NCBI GenBank assembly: GCA_008477525.1
Contig: SPDT01000013.1
Location: 357,501 to 421,500 of the forward strand
Direction of reading: 5' to 3'
Origin: Hypomyces perniciosus
Lineage: Eukaryota > Ascomycota > Sordariomycetes > Hypocreales > Hypocreaceae
DNA length: 64,000 nucleotides
Position 1 is the first letter of the stretch, and the number at the start of each line of letters is the position of its first letter. Under the pieces are notes generated by a model, which was not told the DNA's origin, did no database searches, and was given only the letters and a program-made list of their open reading frames with translations. Shown here in pieces: positions 22,899-35,652 of the stretch. A program made the translations under genes and the position numbers.

Positions 22899-24708
22899 GA
22901 TGATGGATTTCGTATTTGAGATGATGAAAGAGAGGTGTTTGACTGGAATAGGTATTGATCTGGGGTTTATCTCTCGTTTGGTTGTCGAAGCCAGAAACCA
23001 TGCCAAAAGAGGGGAATGGGGGCGAGAGGTTTAAATACTGCCCTAAAACGGAGTAATACGTCACACACCTCACACTGGCATTTGCCCCCCTTCCCCTCTT
23101 CCGCCTTCTACATATTTATTAGGCTTCACAAAAGTCAATCAATACTCGTAAGTGCAAGTCTCAGATCCCCACAGCGGAAAAGCCCCTCACCTTTTAGAGT
23201 GAATCATTGATCTGTCCTTGATTAATTGATTACCTACATACTAGTACTATCACTCTTGCGGAGTAGTACGAACAGTGCTTGGAAGGATTTGTTGCCTGAT
23301 GGCCTGACGAGGCGGCTCGTCTCGCCTCATGGAGGGCGACAGATGGATTGGAATGCCAGAGATGGTCTTCTAGCCAGTGAGCTCTGCCGACGAGCCATGG
23401 AATACACTACGAGTACAAGAGTCAAGCCAAGTCATCGGATCATCGCTCAGTCGACCTCCCCCACCCTTCACGACACGAAGCCCGATATTTGGTTCTCAGA
23501 CAGAGGGCGCACGGCGGCATTTGCCTCTTGACGTCTAGGATCTTTCGCTTTTTGCCCGGCTGGTGCGTCCTCCTGGGTTAGGTGCCTCTGTGTGCTGCCT
23601 GGCTGCTGCCTGGCTGCTGCGATCTGCATTGGTAGTACGGGGTATTACTTCGTACGGAGTATGGAACATGCTGTGCAGTTGGCAGATGACAGCGGGAAAT
23701 TCGTGATTACTGATCATTAGCCCGAGAGAAGACGCCTTGCCAAATGGGGAATCATATCTTGATGACATTTCCGCAGAGACAATACGAAGCCATATTAGGC
23801 ACTATTACTCTATACTAATAGCTAATAGTATTCGTGCGTCTGCGTGTTGTCGATGCGTGTTGATTGATGCCGTCTGAACTCGCCAATTCACCGTGCGTTA
23901 AATTCCCCTATCTGATCGGTGCGTTACGCGAGTTCCCGTCCCTCACATCTGCTCCAACTTCTTTGCATATTGACGGAACCCTCCGCACGTAAATACTCCT
24001 AGTTTCCGCAGATATATATTAGAATGTTGCATTGCTATGGGACGGAATATTAATAAGGTACGCGTAAAGCATCATTCAGGCCCTTCACGGAATGCCATAA
24101 TTTCAACAGTCCTCAGGGTTCACTGGCAGCTAAACAAATATGCCACCAATCATGGATTGCTTCATTCGGCAAATCCCGCAAATTACGACTCAGTACTCCG
24201 TATATACGAGTACGCACCATGGGCGGAGGTTTTTCTCCAAGATGAGGGACTGATGCAGAAGGGGTCCAGGATCCTCGACCTAGGAGCCCACAGCAAAGCC
24301 GACATGGGCAACGTGGGGCCATGGGCTGACCAGACCACACTCCCTCCCCTGGCCCCCCGTTCACATCTGCACGAGTGGTACGAGGTGTATAACACCGACA
24401 CCCGGGGGGTGGTTGATATCATCCTCAGCCTTGTCAACAAATGCCTGCTACCATCCCCTGTCGCCCGTCACATTTCCAGGGTTCATCCACCCATTGATCC
24501 TGCATAAACCGGCATACACGTGCCCCAAGACCATGGCGATGGTAAAATCTAGATTGAGAGCAAACATTCTTTTTGCCCGTATTTGCCGCGTCAGCCCATT
24601 GATTTGATGATATAAGATAAGAGTCTAGACAGCGTTAATCTTTCATCCGGCCTAGGACCACGTCGGGAAATGAAAATGACATGCAACCACATGAGAAAGA
24701 TCCACCAA
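22899..24708. other. intergenic, 1.8 kb, no gene seen
   Basis: This contains the metallothionein promoter, then DNA without recognisable coding regions. Exact TACGGAGTA-class motifs occur at 23653 and 24194. A plus-strand frame at 24037-24507 contains one of these motifs and has no domain, so it was not called. Confidence 0.55.
23030..23037 (-). promoter_or_regulatory. TATA-like box of the metallothionein gene
   Basis: On the minus strand this reads TATTTAAA, about 130 bp upstream of the metallothionein ATG. A TATA box is usual for strongly inducible fungal genes, so this is a plausible core promoter; position and function are inferred. Confidence 0.4.
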
Positions 24709-25551
24709 TCAATCCGAAGCCTCACCCTCGTCCTCGTCCTCGCCCTGGCTGTCGTTGGATGTCGCCAACAACATCTCGACCCCGAATGCCGATTCCATGA
24801 TGGGCCGCGGAAGCTGGCCAGCCAACCCGTACCACACCTCTCCGTACGCGAAGTCAAGCGCCTCCCACAGGAACCCCATTATGTCGAAGCTCGCGGCGAT
24901 GGCGTTTTCGTCGACCTTGTTGTCGTGAGGATTGGCTACTACGTGGCGTCGTGTTCGGAGATACAGCGAGATTGCCCAGATGAACGACCTCGTCGCGCTG
25001 GCGGCGGCGTGGGCAGCAAGCCAGTCCAAGTACGATGTCAGATCCTTGGCTATGGAGCCCGGTACATGTAGAACCCGGACCAGACCGACAACCTGGGCGT
25101 TGAGCCTCGGCGACTGGCGCATCTCATGCCTCGTGAGGGTGTAAGATGGGAGGGATGGACGAACCTCACGACCGTATCCCGGGCTGGCCCCCATGCTTTC
25201 GGGCATACCGGGTGCGTTGATGCCAATCGGAGAGCTTACTCGACGGAGACCGTACCAGGTTCCATCGCCGTGGCCTCGGTGCCAGTAGAGGCCCCAATCA
25301 AACTCTTCCCTGCCATGGCCATCGGCACAGCCGGTCTCGTAGGATGCCGGGTCGAAGTCGTCAGGGAGGTAGGGCAGGTAGTCAGCAGGTGGGTAAGGGT
25401 TGTGTTGGTAGCGTTCCTCCGACTGCGGAACGGCGATGGTGATGTAGAGAGAGCCAGGCTGGTAGTCCTTCAAGCTGCGGCCCATAGTGGAGGCTCGACG
25501 CCTGCAGCAGCTCTCTGGCGACGGCGGCTCTGCCGAGTACGGGTTAGACAT
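24709..25551 (-). CDS. uncharacterised protein, 280 residues
   Basis: An uninterrupted frame of 280 codons from ATG 25551. It starts with a Pro/Ser/Arg-rich segment. It then has a YITIAVPQSEERY strand, a HPY/PPADYLPYLPDDFDP turn-rich segment, an EEFDWGLYWHRG block and a C-terminal half with VVGLVRVLHVP, DWLAAHAAA and FDIMGFLWEALDFAYG, ending in an acidic QGEDEDEGEASD tail. The block pattern (a short strand with Trp-His, then a hydrophobic RI/VRV strand, then a helical C-terminus) resembles a lineage of uncharacterised ascomycete proteins, but no function can be assigned. A donor-like GTAAGC at about 25244 raises the possibility of an intron in the Ser/Gly/Pro-rich middle, although the frame is open without it. 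It diverges from galactokinase across 1.2 kb. Confidence 0.6.
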   Translation of the reverse strand: MSNPYSAEPPSPESCCRRRASTMGRSLKDYQPGSLYITIAVPQSEERYQHNPYPPADYLPYLPDDFDPASYETGCADGHGREEFDWGLYWHRGHGDGTWYGLRRVSSPIGINAPGMPESMGASPGYGREVRPSLPSYTLTRHEMRQSPRLNAQVVGLVRVLHVPGSIAKDLTSYLDWLAAHAAASATRSFIWAISLYLRTRRHVVANPHDNKVDENAIAASFDIMGFLWEALDFAYGEVWYGLAGQLPRPIMESAFGVEMLLATSNDSQGEDEDEGEASD

Positions 25552-26795
25552 GGCCAGACAAAGGCGCGCGACTGAGGCTCATTACTAGGGAGGGGTGGGA
25601 TAGAGATAGAGAGATAGAGAGACGATGTGTGTTTTGTTTGTTTGTTTGTGTTTGTTTGCGAGAGAGCGCAACGACGTGGAAGAGACGATGATTCCTGAAA
25701 TTCTCTTCATTTTGTCTCCTAACCCGCCAGCATAACCTGCCAGCATAACCTGCCAGCTGGCCGGCAATGTTAATTGTGGGCTATAAGTTGAACAGCTGTC
25801 TATCATTATTCACTGGGGCCGGTCAGCTGTCAAGCATAAAGGCTCAAACAGAAGGGAGTGCCAACTGCCATGCTTATATTTTTGCTGTCACTACGGAGTA
25901 CTCCGTACTGAGAACCCACTATCATCTTATCATTTTTTCAGCCATTTCTCATATCTCAATTCTGACAACTATGGCATTGTTCAGACGCTTTCTTGTTGCA
26001 CACTCGCAGTCGTGAGGTGAGAGAGTCGGCAATAGTCGGCGCATACGTGCGAAGTCCTCCGTACTTCGTACCCTTTTTGTTAAAACCCGAATAATTCTCC
26101 GTACGGGAGAGTAGTATGCATACGGAGTACAAAGTACAAAGTACATGTTTCGTTTCAACAGCCCGCATCCACACTTCAGCCCTGTCTCTCCCCATTTCCG
26201 TGGACTTAATATATTCAGAGGACTGTCCCTCTTCGACCTACCAGTCTGGATCGACCAACAAGCCCGGGAAAATGCCCGACGGATAGTCCTCACGCATTAA
26301 TGAAGATGAGTCTCCTGAATCCTCGTCGCTCACGCGCTTATAAACGAGGTGGTGGGCTGCACACAAATACTGATAGTGTCCGCACCAAAAGAGCCGACAA
26401 TAGCGGGGTTTGGAATCGCGTGAAACCTTGAGCCAGCTTCCCGTTGGGACGAGTATCTACAGACTAGAGACGGCTTCTTCTTAGGTCGAATTCTCTTCGT
26501 CTTCCTTTGTTTATCGCGGCCACCACGGCCGTATCGTTCCCAGTGTGCCTACGATCGCCTCTCAGCCCAGCCCAACAAACTGGACCGATCTCGTCAAGAA
26601 CCGCCACCATTTTGGAAAATACCTAACACAAACTACGTCATCTAGTTTTGTACGCGTAAATCCCGCCTAATCGTTTACGAGAGGATTGCGGGGGAACAGA
26701 TTCGACAGAGCACAATTCAAACGGAGCATCCTGTCAGGCGGGTTTGCAAGAAGGCCTGGAACAGTCAAAGCCAAGAGGGCCAGCAAAAGGCCAAG
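25552..26795. other. intergenic, 1.2 kb, divergent promoter of gal1
   Basis: This is shared by the uncharacterised gene (minus) and gal1 (plus). It holds a TTTG-rich microsatellite near 25630-25660, a 13-bp unit repeated in tandem at 25728-25753, a back-to-back TACGGAGTACTCCGTA at 25892-25907 and another copy at 26121. No other gene is seen. Confidence 0.6.
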
Positions 26796-28531
26796 ATGTC
26801 GGGTTCAGTTCCTGCAGCGAGTTCTCTCGCAGACATCTATCCTCCCAGCGCCGTCGCAACGGAAAACCCACGATGGAACAACTTGCTCGCCCGATTTGAG
26901 AAGGAATTTGGCCACCCGGCCAGCTTTGTCGCACGATCGCCCGGCCGTGTTAATATCATCGGCGAGCATATAGACTACTCTCTGTACTCGGTTCTGCCTG
27001 CGGCTATCACGGCAGATGCCATCATCGCCGTTTCAGCGTCCCCCGTCGCCGCGGATGCGACAGCATTCACGGTTCGCATTCGCAATGTCCAGGACTCTAA
27101 ATTCTCACCCGGCGAGTTTGAGGTCCCAATAGGAGGTGGTGTTGATATCGATGCTACGAAATTTGAATGGACAAACTACTTCAAGAGCGGGCTTCGCGGA
27201 GCGCTCCAGCTATTATACCGGAAGAGAGGAGCCAACTTCCGCCCCTACAATATGGAAGTGCTTGTGGACGGGACGGTCCCGGTCGGCGGTGGCCTGAGCT
27301 CGAGCGCGGCCTTCGTTACTACCAGCGCCCTCGCTGTTATGACTGCAAATGGAGAGAGCTCCGTGGATAAGACCGAGTTGACGGAGCTTGCTATTGTCAG
27401 TGAGCGTGCCGTTGGAGTGAACTCTGGCGGGTAAGTGCTTTCGTCTACTATTCGTATTCCGCGGACGCCTAGTTGTTGGTCCCTTTGCCCTTAGAAACCT
27501 TATACATTCTACTCTACGGAGTAATCTGTGCTATTTGGTGGACTGGTGGGATGACATAAGCTGACATACAAGTACGTGATCGCAGGATGGATCAGGCCGC
27601 TTCCGTGTTTTCGGAGCAAGGGTCTGCCACATTTGTATCATTCAGCCCTGCCCTATCTGCCCGGCCTGTCAAGTTCCCGTCAACTAGCCCTGAACTTTGT
27701 TTCGTTATCGCGCAGTCCTTCATCACCTCCAATAAGCAGGTCACCGGACCGGTTCATTACAACCTTCGTGTGGTTGAGGTCAGCTTTGCGGCTGCTTACC
27801 TTAATGCGGTGCTCAACCCCCCCGGTACGGAGCTGCCGGCCGACGCAGGTCCTCTCGGGATTAGTCTCCGTGGGTTCCATGAGACCTACTTCTCCCACAT
27901 CGGTAGATCCGACCGTGCGGCCGCAAGAACCCCTAGTCCGGAGGAAGAGCTCCGTAAACTGGTGTCGCTTACCAAAGAGACGCTGGTGCAGGAGGATGGT
28001 TACACCCGAGAGGAAATCGCCAACGTGCTGAACGTATCTGTTGGCGACTTGGAGAAACGTTTTATGTCAACCTTTCCTGTTCGGGCAGAACGTTTTAAGC
28101 TTCGACAGCGTGCCCTTCACGTCTTTACAGAGGCGTTGCGGGTGTTGGAGTTCCTGACGCTACTAGAGCGACCCGTGCATTCCGGGAATGCTGACACAAC
28201 ACACTTCAACAGCGACCTAGGCCGGCTCATGAATGAGACGCAAGATTCGTGTCGTGACCTGTATGAATGTAGCTGCATCGAGCTTGACGATATCTGTCGC
28301 ATATCACGCGACGCTGGAGCTTATGGCAGCAGGCTAACCGGGGCGGGTTGGGGAGGGTGTAGCGTGCACCTTGTGGCTGCTGATCAAGTGGCGATTGTCA
28401 AGGAGGCACTGCAACGGGAGTACTATTCCAAGATGGAACTGACTGAAGAGCAAAAGGCGCAGGCAGTGGTGGTCAGCCGGCCTGCGCGCGGGAGTGCGGT
28501 ATACTTGGTCAAGGAGGGGAGTGTGAGGTGA
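26796..28531 (+). CDS. gal1: galactokinase
   Basis: Two exons, 26796-27430 and 27586-28531, with a 155-nt phase-2 intron (GTAAGT, CTGAC branch, GCAG), encode 526 residues. The splice restores the conserved GVNSGGMDQAASVF block. Galactokinase phosphorylates galactose at C1 with ATP, the entry step of the Leloir pathway in the cytosol. All three GHMP-kinase signatures are visible: the sugar-binding GRVNIIGEHIDY (residues 50-61), the ATP loop PVGGGLSSSAAF (about 160-172) and the C-terminal GSRLTGAGWGGCSVHLV. The N-terminal FVARSPGRVN context and total length fit fungal Gal1. The intron itself contains one TACGGAGTA motif (27515-27523). No other galactose gene is adjacent, so there is no GAL cluster in this window. 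Confidence 0.95.
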
Positions 28532-31500
28532 CACGTCTCATGCCATAAAGGACTGTGCTGTAGTATAGCTGAGTGCCACAGATCGGACGTGTGGTTGATG
28601 CTGTTAGATGAGGAAGGTCGCAAGCGTCTCTCTGGAATCCCGGTCAACGTCCAGGCGATGTGTGGATGATAATGTGGCCGATCCGGCAGTTAAAGCCGTA
28701 ATTCCTGAGGCCTAACCTTTGGGCGGCGGAGTCCACAACCTAGGTAGTAGTGGTACTCTTGTCATCGGCAATATGAATAGCATTGGTCAGCCCTGGGATC
28801 CATGGGGAGAATCGAGACCGTTCTCTGTGAACCCTTTTGGATTTCTCATCCAGCTAGACGTTACATCCTATCAAAAGTGGCGGAGGGAAGATGAAGGATG
28901 CGTAGTCTTGACATGGTAATAAGCAACGCACCTAATAACTGTCAAAATATTAGTATCTTCGGATGGCTCCGGATCGGCGCTCGGGTCGGCTGCCGGATCA
29001 TCAACGTTGTTGGCTGCCTCAGCCCTCATTTTCAACGTCTAAAAGCGAACGTGGGAAATGGGATATGGGATGATATGGGATGTGGAATATGGGGGGGTTA
29101 TATGGGGAACTCATATGGAGCATTGAGGAGTTCCCCATTCAGAGGATTACGGTAGTGTTTGTTAAATACGATTGGGTATGGAGTATTGTCCACCCCTTTC
29201 AGCTTCCAATAAGGGGAGGTTGTAGGGTAATATTGTTTTATTATTTGTGTGAATTGATATGATATAGAATGTAACGTAGAAAGAAAAGAGGAGTTCATCC
29301 AGAGTATTGCTACTGTAAATCTGTCTCTTGTCTCCTCGTTTCTTGAGCATCTATGGTAATACCAAGACCTTGAAGGTTCAACGAGCACACATTCAAGTAT
29401 GTACCTATAAAACTCAGCAGTACCAAGACAGTTAGTTGCATCGTCAGTGTTAGTAGTACTACTACCTCTCAAACGCCCTCTACAAAGCAATTAACCCCAG
29501 ATCCTGGTACTATCTATCTACCAATATGATAGGACAAAATACGGAATATCATCTGGAGAAACACGAAGTACCTCGTTACGGTACTTAATGCCGAGTGAGC
29601 GAATCAGATGGCGGATATCATCGGAGTAGCGTCAACCCTTGATGATCCTGGCAGGCCTGCCATGCAATGCTTCGTCGGTTTTTTTTTGCTTTTTGCTTCT
29701 GAGAAGGCCGAGAAGGCCGTGACTAAGATCTACATAATACTCCGTATTGACGTTGTGGTAGACAAGCCACAAAAGACTGGCGTTATCGAGCTGCTGTTCG
29801 GAGTTGCGACATCTTTGAAGGATGAAGTCCGACGGAATATTCCGGGATGGTGAGACTGTTTAGCCTTGTTGGAGCCATTACTCGTAGGATGGCAGGATTC
29901 CATATAAAGATGATAGAATACAAGACACCCCGCTTGTTTTTTAATAGCCGGTGGAAAGTAATAAAGCCCAGCCAGGCAAATGCAATTATCGGTAGCGTGG
30001 ATGTAAGAAGTTTGTTTCCCCAGCTAATTCCGTTATTTTACTCCGTCCATTGCTACTACTACCACCAGTAGCGATAAGAAATGATAGCAACTCCAGATTG
30101 CGAAGTAGTACAAACAAGTGAATACTAAAACAACCCCAAAGGAGCATGCCAATTGCGCTTCCAGGAGGAATCCCGTCTTCGTACTTCCGTACTTGCTAGA
30201 GAGTAGGCAACGCCTTGAGGCGTATAGTGCCCGCGACTAATTACGGGAACCGATGTTTTGACTCGCATCGACTTGTCAACTAGTAGTACTCCGTACGGAG
30301 TAGTAGTTTTCTCGTTCGTTCGTTGGGGGCTGGAAGAATTTCGAGGCGGGTATAAGCGCGTTCTGGACCTGCTCTGCTCTGCTAGCTAATGGCTTCTTAA
30401 TGCAAAAAGGCACCGGACAACAAATTACGCCGTAGGGCTAATGTATAGACCTGGTCCGAGAGGTCGTCGTGTCGCCACTCGTATCCCGTAGTGCGCGAAG
30501 TAGTAGTTGTACGGGGTTGCATTTTGGATGGTTTGGGTCACGCGTGGTTTGTGATATCAAGCCTCAAAATCAGCGGGTTTGGTCCGTGGCCACACAAAAG
30601 CCGTATGAAGGCCCGAGACTATTTTAACGAAGCCTGTACGGCCGTCGGCAGGAGGAAAAAAAAATTACCGTCCCCGGGGAGTTTTCTGCATGAATTCGTT
30701 TGGTCGTGGTGTTTTGCCAACGCAGGTCATCGATCTGTCATTATTGGCCACCTTATTACTGTTGTTTCTGGATGGACTCAAAGGGGTAAACGTAGTAGAG
30801 TACAAAGTACGAAGGAAGAATGTATGGAATGTTTTCCGGCTGTGGCGTCAGGCACAACCAGCATGGACCTCCGCTAATAACAGTATGGCAAACACGTACG
30901 AGACGCCATGCATTTATTGGTAAGCCACGCGTTTGCACGCCTCAGGATCCCGAACACCGTGTTAACACCGCCTCGGCTTGCGACAAAGCCTCCATCCGGC
31001 CCTCAAAGGTGGAGATATAAGGCCTCCGTCCGGCACGGCCGTCCAGGAGAATACTCGGCATGGAGAGTCCATTAGACAAGGACAAGCCCCCGAGGGTACT
31101 CAACACATATTCACAGGCGGTCTATGCTCCGGGAGTTTTCTATCACTCCCTTTTTTCTAGGTCGAATATAAGACGGCTAAGACGGCGCCAATTGCTCCGG
31201 GTCTGGACGCCCAACTCAGCGTCGTATCCGAAACGGACTGACGGAGTTTTTACGATTTCCTGATTTATAGCGAATCTAGAGAGGGAAATTTTGATCAAAA
31301 TGCTAACCTAACCCTTGTCACCGCCATGTTTTTTTTTTGTTGATCTCTGACGTGTTTGTGCCTTATGCGTTGTCTATGCGTTGCATACAGAGTACCTATA
31401 CTACCATACTCCGTAGATACAAAGTAGTAAGTGGCTTTATAAAGCTGGGAGGCGTTTCGTCAACAATTGTCCGTACGAGGTACGCGGAACACGTATGATG

Positions 31501-31692
31501 GCATTTGAAATTTGGTTTTCGAACTCTGCACATTTCAGCCTCTGCAAGTTTCAATATCCGTAGGTGTTTCTCATCATTCAGATGACGGAGAATATGTCTC
31601 TAACGCGCGCTTGCTAGCAGTAGTTGGCCAAGAGCCTTTATTATGACGTGATAGAGTAGAGGGCGAGCAGGGGGTGAACGATGTGGTGCTTG

Positions 31693-31731
31693 TACTACTC
31701 CTACTCCTACTCCTACTCCTACTCCTACTAG
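31693..31731. repeat. CTCCTA hexanucleotide repeat
   Basis: About six tandem copies of a 6-bp CTACTC unit in intergenic DNA, flanked by the same GTACTA/TAGTAC low-complexity sequence common in this window. Confidence 0.8.
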
Positions 31732-33862
31732 GTTGTTCTCCGTATTTACAGGGCACGTACGAAGTATGTAGGGTAGTAGTATCATGCACCATCAGCATAG
31801 GAGGTGTTTTTTTTGCCTTCCCTAAAAACCAGAACGACGGTTCGGACAATGACCGGGATAAGACGACCAGGGGCACAAAGGCACTACATAGCAGTAATAG
31901 TAAACAGTAGTATCCGTGCAAAATGATGGTATCGATTCCATGTAAGTAAGATGGTAGTCTGCATCGGCGCCTTAGCAATACAGGAAGGGAAAAAACCAAT
32001 CGCAAGCCTCGATCATGGCATGTCGTCGTCGTGTCGTTAACCAAACCCCGCAAGACTGGGGGGGAAACTAACCAACGTTTCATAAGGCTAGCCTTTGCTT
32101 CGATGGCCCTTGCGCATAATCAAAACGAACGCCCCATAGGTTTTGAGAGCAGAGACTAACTTCGTGGAACTCTAGGAAGAAAGCGACGGTTAGCACTAAC
32201 GGCAGGCTAAAGGCAACACTTATTACAAGTCCCATTTCAGAATTCTCTGTAGAATAAAGAACAACAAGACCGTTGAAATTAGGAAGCACAAATGGTCCTG
32301 CCCTATGGGCGGAGCATTGACAGCCCCGTATCTAGATGGATAGTACATAGTACGGAGCAGTAGTACTAGTAGTAGTACTAGTAATTATTACGTTCCTCCA
32401 CCCATTCGGGCTTCGCGAGCACACTCCAGGCCCTGGACCTCGTGGCTTCATTTTACAGTTCTATGATTTGTCCGAGCCGGAGTTTGCCATGGTTTGATTT
32501 TCACTTTTCGTTTTCCATCTGCAAGAGCTATCCCCCAATCATACAAGCGGTAAACGCCTATATGTGCCTCGGTGATAGGAAAAGACACGATGGACGAAAC
32601 CCGTTAAAGCTCAACTCCGAGAACATTGGGGACTCCGAGAGGCACGACTCACGGTTCGCGATATCGGCAGCATCTATGTACGAAGAATGGGGGCTAGCAC
32701 TCCGTATCTTTCAGCTATGTAAGTTGCATGGTGTAGATGTCACTTGCACTAGTTGATGACCGAGGCTGGGGACACAAAGGAAACCGGGGAAAATCAATCA
32801 CAACGCCACCGAGAAGCCACACAAAGATTACATGAATACTTGTCATCTTGCCTCACCATCCATGTATCTACCTATTCAAGCCATCAGCTCTGAGGTGTGG
32901 TAAGATCAGAAAGAGAGAAGAACGGTAGGATCGACGTGATGAGAGTTTCAAAAGGCTCTTTTTGACTTTAGCACCGGTGCAAGAGATAGATTGCTCGGAG
33001 AAAGACGTCACCGGTTAATCCAAATCAAGAAAACGCAATATATCATAGTGTGAAGATCTCTGTTCAGGTACAGGGCTTTACTGATTTTTCCGTTCCTGGT
33101 GGGTGGGTGTGAGGGAGAGCCGGGACGATCTGAAGGAGGGTTAGAGGACCCCTGGGGGGAGTATGTATCTCATGCTCCACGTATCTGATAGGCACATCTA
33201 CCAAGTGCAAGAGATAATAATAAATCATATTCCTGGTTCTTCCGAAGAGCCATGGCCCAGATAGGTAGTAAATGGAGATGGGGCCCTGGATGCGGGAATA
33301 ATGCTCTGAGACCGGCTCTGCAGCCAATTCAAGAAGGCCTTCACTATCAGGTCGACTAGGGTGAGGACATATCTCCTCCGTACATGTGTATGAACAAAAA
33401 GTTGTTGATTCCGATCAACGTTGAATTAAACATCCGACGGGATTGGTTTTCTTTCGAGGACAAATAGCGTCCGGATTACAGTTCTACTACTAAACAGAGA
33501 CTCAGGTATTAGTGACAAGGCCAGACCGCTGGCTATCGCGGCACTTTCCGGTTAATACGGACATGTGTGCTATATGTTGGAGGTGGCTCTTCTTCTTAGT
33601 AGTTGACTGGTCAAAAATCTCCATCACGTCAAAGCCTCGCAGAGAACCCCACTGTGATTTCTAAATCAAATCGCAATCTGATGGATCTCGAAGACCAGAG
33701 CCTAGGACTAGGCGGCAGTGCACAGGCCAGGGGCCCAGGCCTCTCCGGCCCATCAGGCATTATCCTGGTTGCTGGGTTTCTTTTTCCTGCCGGCTCTCGA
33801 GGCTCGAGACTCAGAGAGCGGTAACATTCTCGAGCTTCTGGCTTCTAGCCAAGTCTCTCTAG

Positions 33863-33910
33863 CCTCAAGCCCTCAAGCCCTCAAGCCCTCAAGCCCTCAA
33901 GCCCTCAAGC
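33863..33910. repeat. 8-bp tandem repeat, six copies
   Basis: Six consecutive copies of CCTCAAGC (the last one ends in G) with no interruption. Intergenic, no coding context. Confidence 0.9.
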
Positions 33911-35616
33911 CCTCAAGGCCCCCATGTCCATGCCCTACAGGGACAAGGGGGGTGACAAGTGCATTGCTGACTGCAGATAGCCGCTCATTCGAGCTTTAGC
34001 CCACGCCCTCTCGCTCGCACGCGTCTTGGCTGTTGGTTCCTTGCTGGTTCTGGTTCTAGTTCGGCTCTGCCCTACGCAAAATGCTGCGGAGAGACGGACT
34101 CACGGGATGGCGCCGAGTCATTTATGTTGCAACTAGGACGACCGAGGAACGGAACGAGAGAAAAGGTGACAAGTCATCAGTCGCACTCGAAGAGGAAAAA
34201 TTGAGCGGATACACTGCCTACAGCTGTGCTCCGTAGTAAGGCCGCAGCAGAGAACAAAAGATTATTGTCATCAATGGGGTAAGATCGGTGTAAACAGAGC
34301 GGTTGATAGGCAAGGCACTCCTTAGACAGACTCGCCCAACAACCCAATCCTCGTAACCATTGTGTCCTCGTACTGTACGAGTGCCCAAAGGGTTGCCCTG
34401 TGGAAGTTAAGCAGCCCCGATGGCATATCTGGCTGGCTGCTTTGCACGAGTCAGTAGGTATCACTTCCCTATTGCGGTAATCCATGTTGTCTCTCTCCAT
34501 ACTCTCAACGGCGCTGCGGCCCGCGTCAATGCTGGGCCTCCAAGTTTAGCGCACCTACTGAGGTGCGTGAGATACATGGGCAAAGACACGAGAAAACGCC
34601 ACCAATGCCGCCCTGCCAGCCCTGCCAGCCCTGGCTGACTCCTATGGATGGATGAGAGGATGGAATCGATGGAAGAGACCATTGGATGATTTCCCATCAC
34701 CTGGTTGGTCTGAGTCTCCGAGTCGAGTCTCTGCCCGCAAAAATGGTTCCATTTAATACGGTATGCATGCATGATCGCGCGGAAAGTTTTCGTCCAGTTG
34801 GACAGTCCATGCGTTCACTCCGTTCGGCTTCTCCATTACCGTTGCTTCTTCCGACATGCTCATGCTCCAGCTTGTCGGCATTCGTTCCGTATCGGTGGCC
34901 TTGCCGACTCGCGGTACAGATAGTCATCATGAAAATGGAGAACAGAGGGTCCCAGTGCGTCAAGCGGCTGGGAACTGCCGGGCGATGTGCCGTATGTAAA
35001 CCTCCCCCTCTTGCTGTGCTTCTGGTAGCCGCCTTAATCTGCTGCTGTCGTGTTACTATATTAGCATCTGTCCTTACCCTTTTCGCCATGTTGTATCTGA
35101 GTGGCGTATGGCGTTATGTACGTAAAGGTGAGGCTTTTGCAAATACTCCTCCCCTCTCTCTCTTCCTCCTGCAAGTGATGGTGATGATGGGGCGTGTCTA
35201 GTACTGAGAGAGCTAGCTATAGGGCTGCGTCTACTCGTACTATTCTCCCGGCTCCTTCCATGTCTCGGGCACCCCTCAACACTAATGGTACCCTAAGATT
35301 AGCATCCATCGGATGCAATACATACTGATAGAAGTTATGTACAGAGTATGTGGGTACGATCGCGACCTCGGATTGCTACGAGTACGTGCTTTGCCTGTCT
35401 AGGCACAAGGGTAATATAAACCGCTCGTGGGATTTTCGTACATGGACGAGTTGCCCAAGTACTCGTAGCCTTGAATCAAACCACTAGGCACTACGTAGTA
35501 TCCTTACTAAGAATGATGATGATTACTACTCTTTAATGAGATAATTTGCCTAGTATTCAACCATCATCTTAAAAAGCGTATCAATCTCAGTGGGAATTGC
35601 ACGAGGAATACTCCGT

Positions 35617-35652
35617 ACTCTTATAAGCACTCTTATAAGCACTCTTATAAGC
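35617..35652. repeat. 12-bp tandem repeat, three copies
   Basis: Three perfect copies of ACTCTTATAAGC directly following a TACTCCGTA motif. Each unit contains the palindrome CTTATAAG. Confidence 0.9.

Noticed and set aside
24037..24507. 156-codon plus-strand frame
   Set aside because: It contains a TACTCCGTA motif, which otherwise avoids exons, and the translation has no recognisable feature.
12352..28531. Secondary-metabolite or galactose gene cluster
   Set aside because: No synthase, P450 or partner sugar genes accompany the transporter or galactokinase.
31574..32083. 169-codon minus-strand frame
   Set aside because: It spans the CTCCTA microsatellite, which translates to an Arg-Ser run, and has no other coding signal.
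34385..34490. Possible 5S rRNA gene (GGAAGTTAAGC...GATGG)
   Set aside because: Only a short central block resembles 5S rRNA; the expected terminal stem and the GGGTGACCACC block are absent.
34686..35201. 171-codon plus-strand frame with hydrophobic segment
   Set aside because: An equally open frame lies on the opposite strand and no family resemblance was found.
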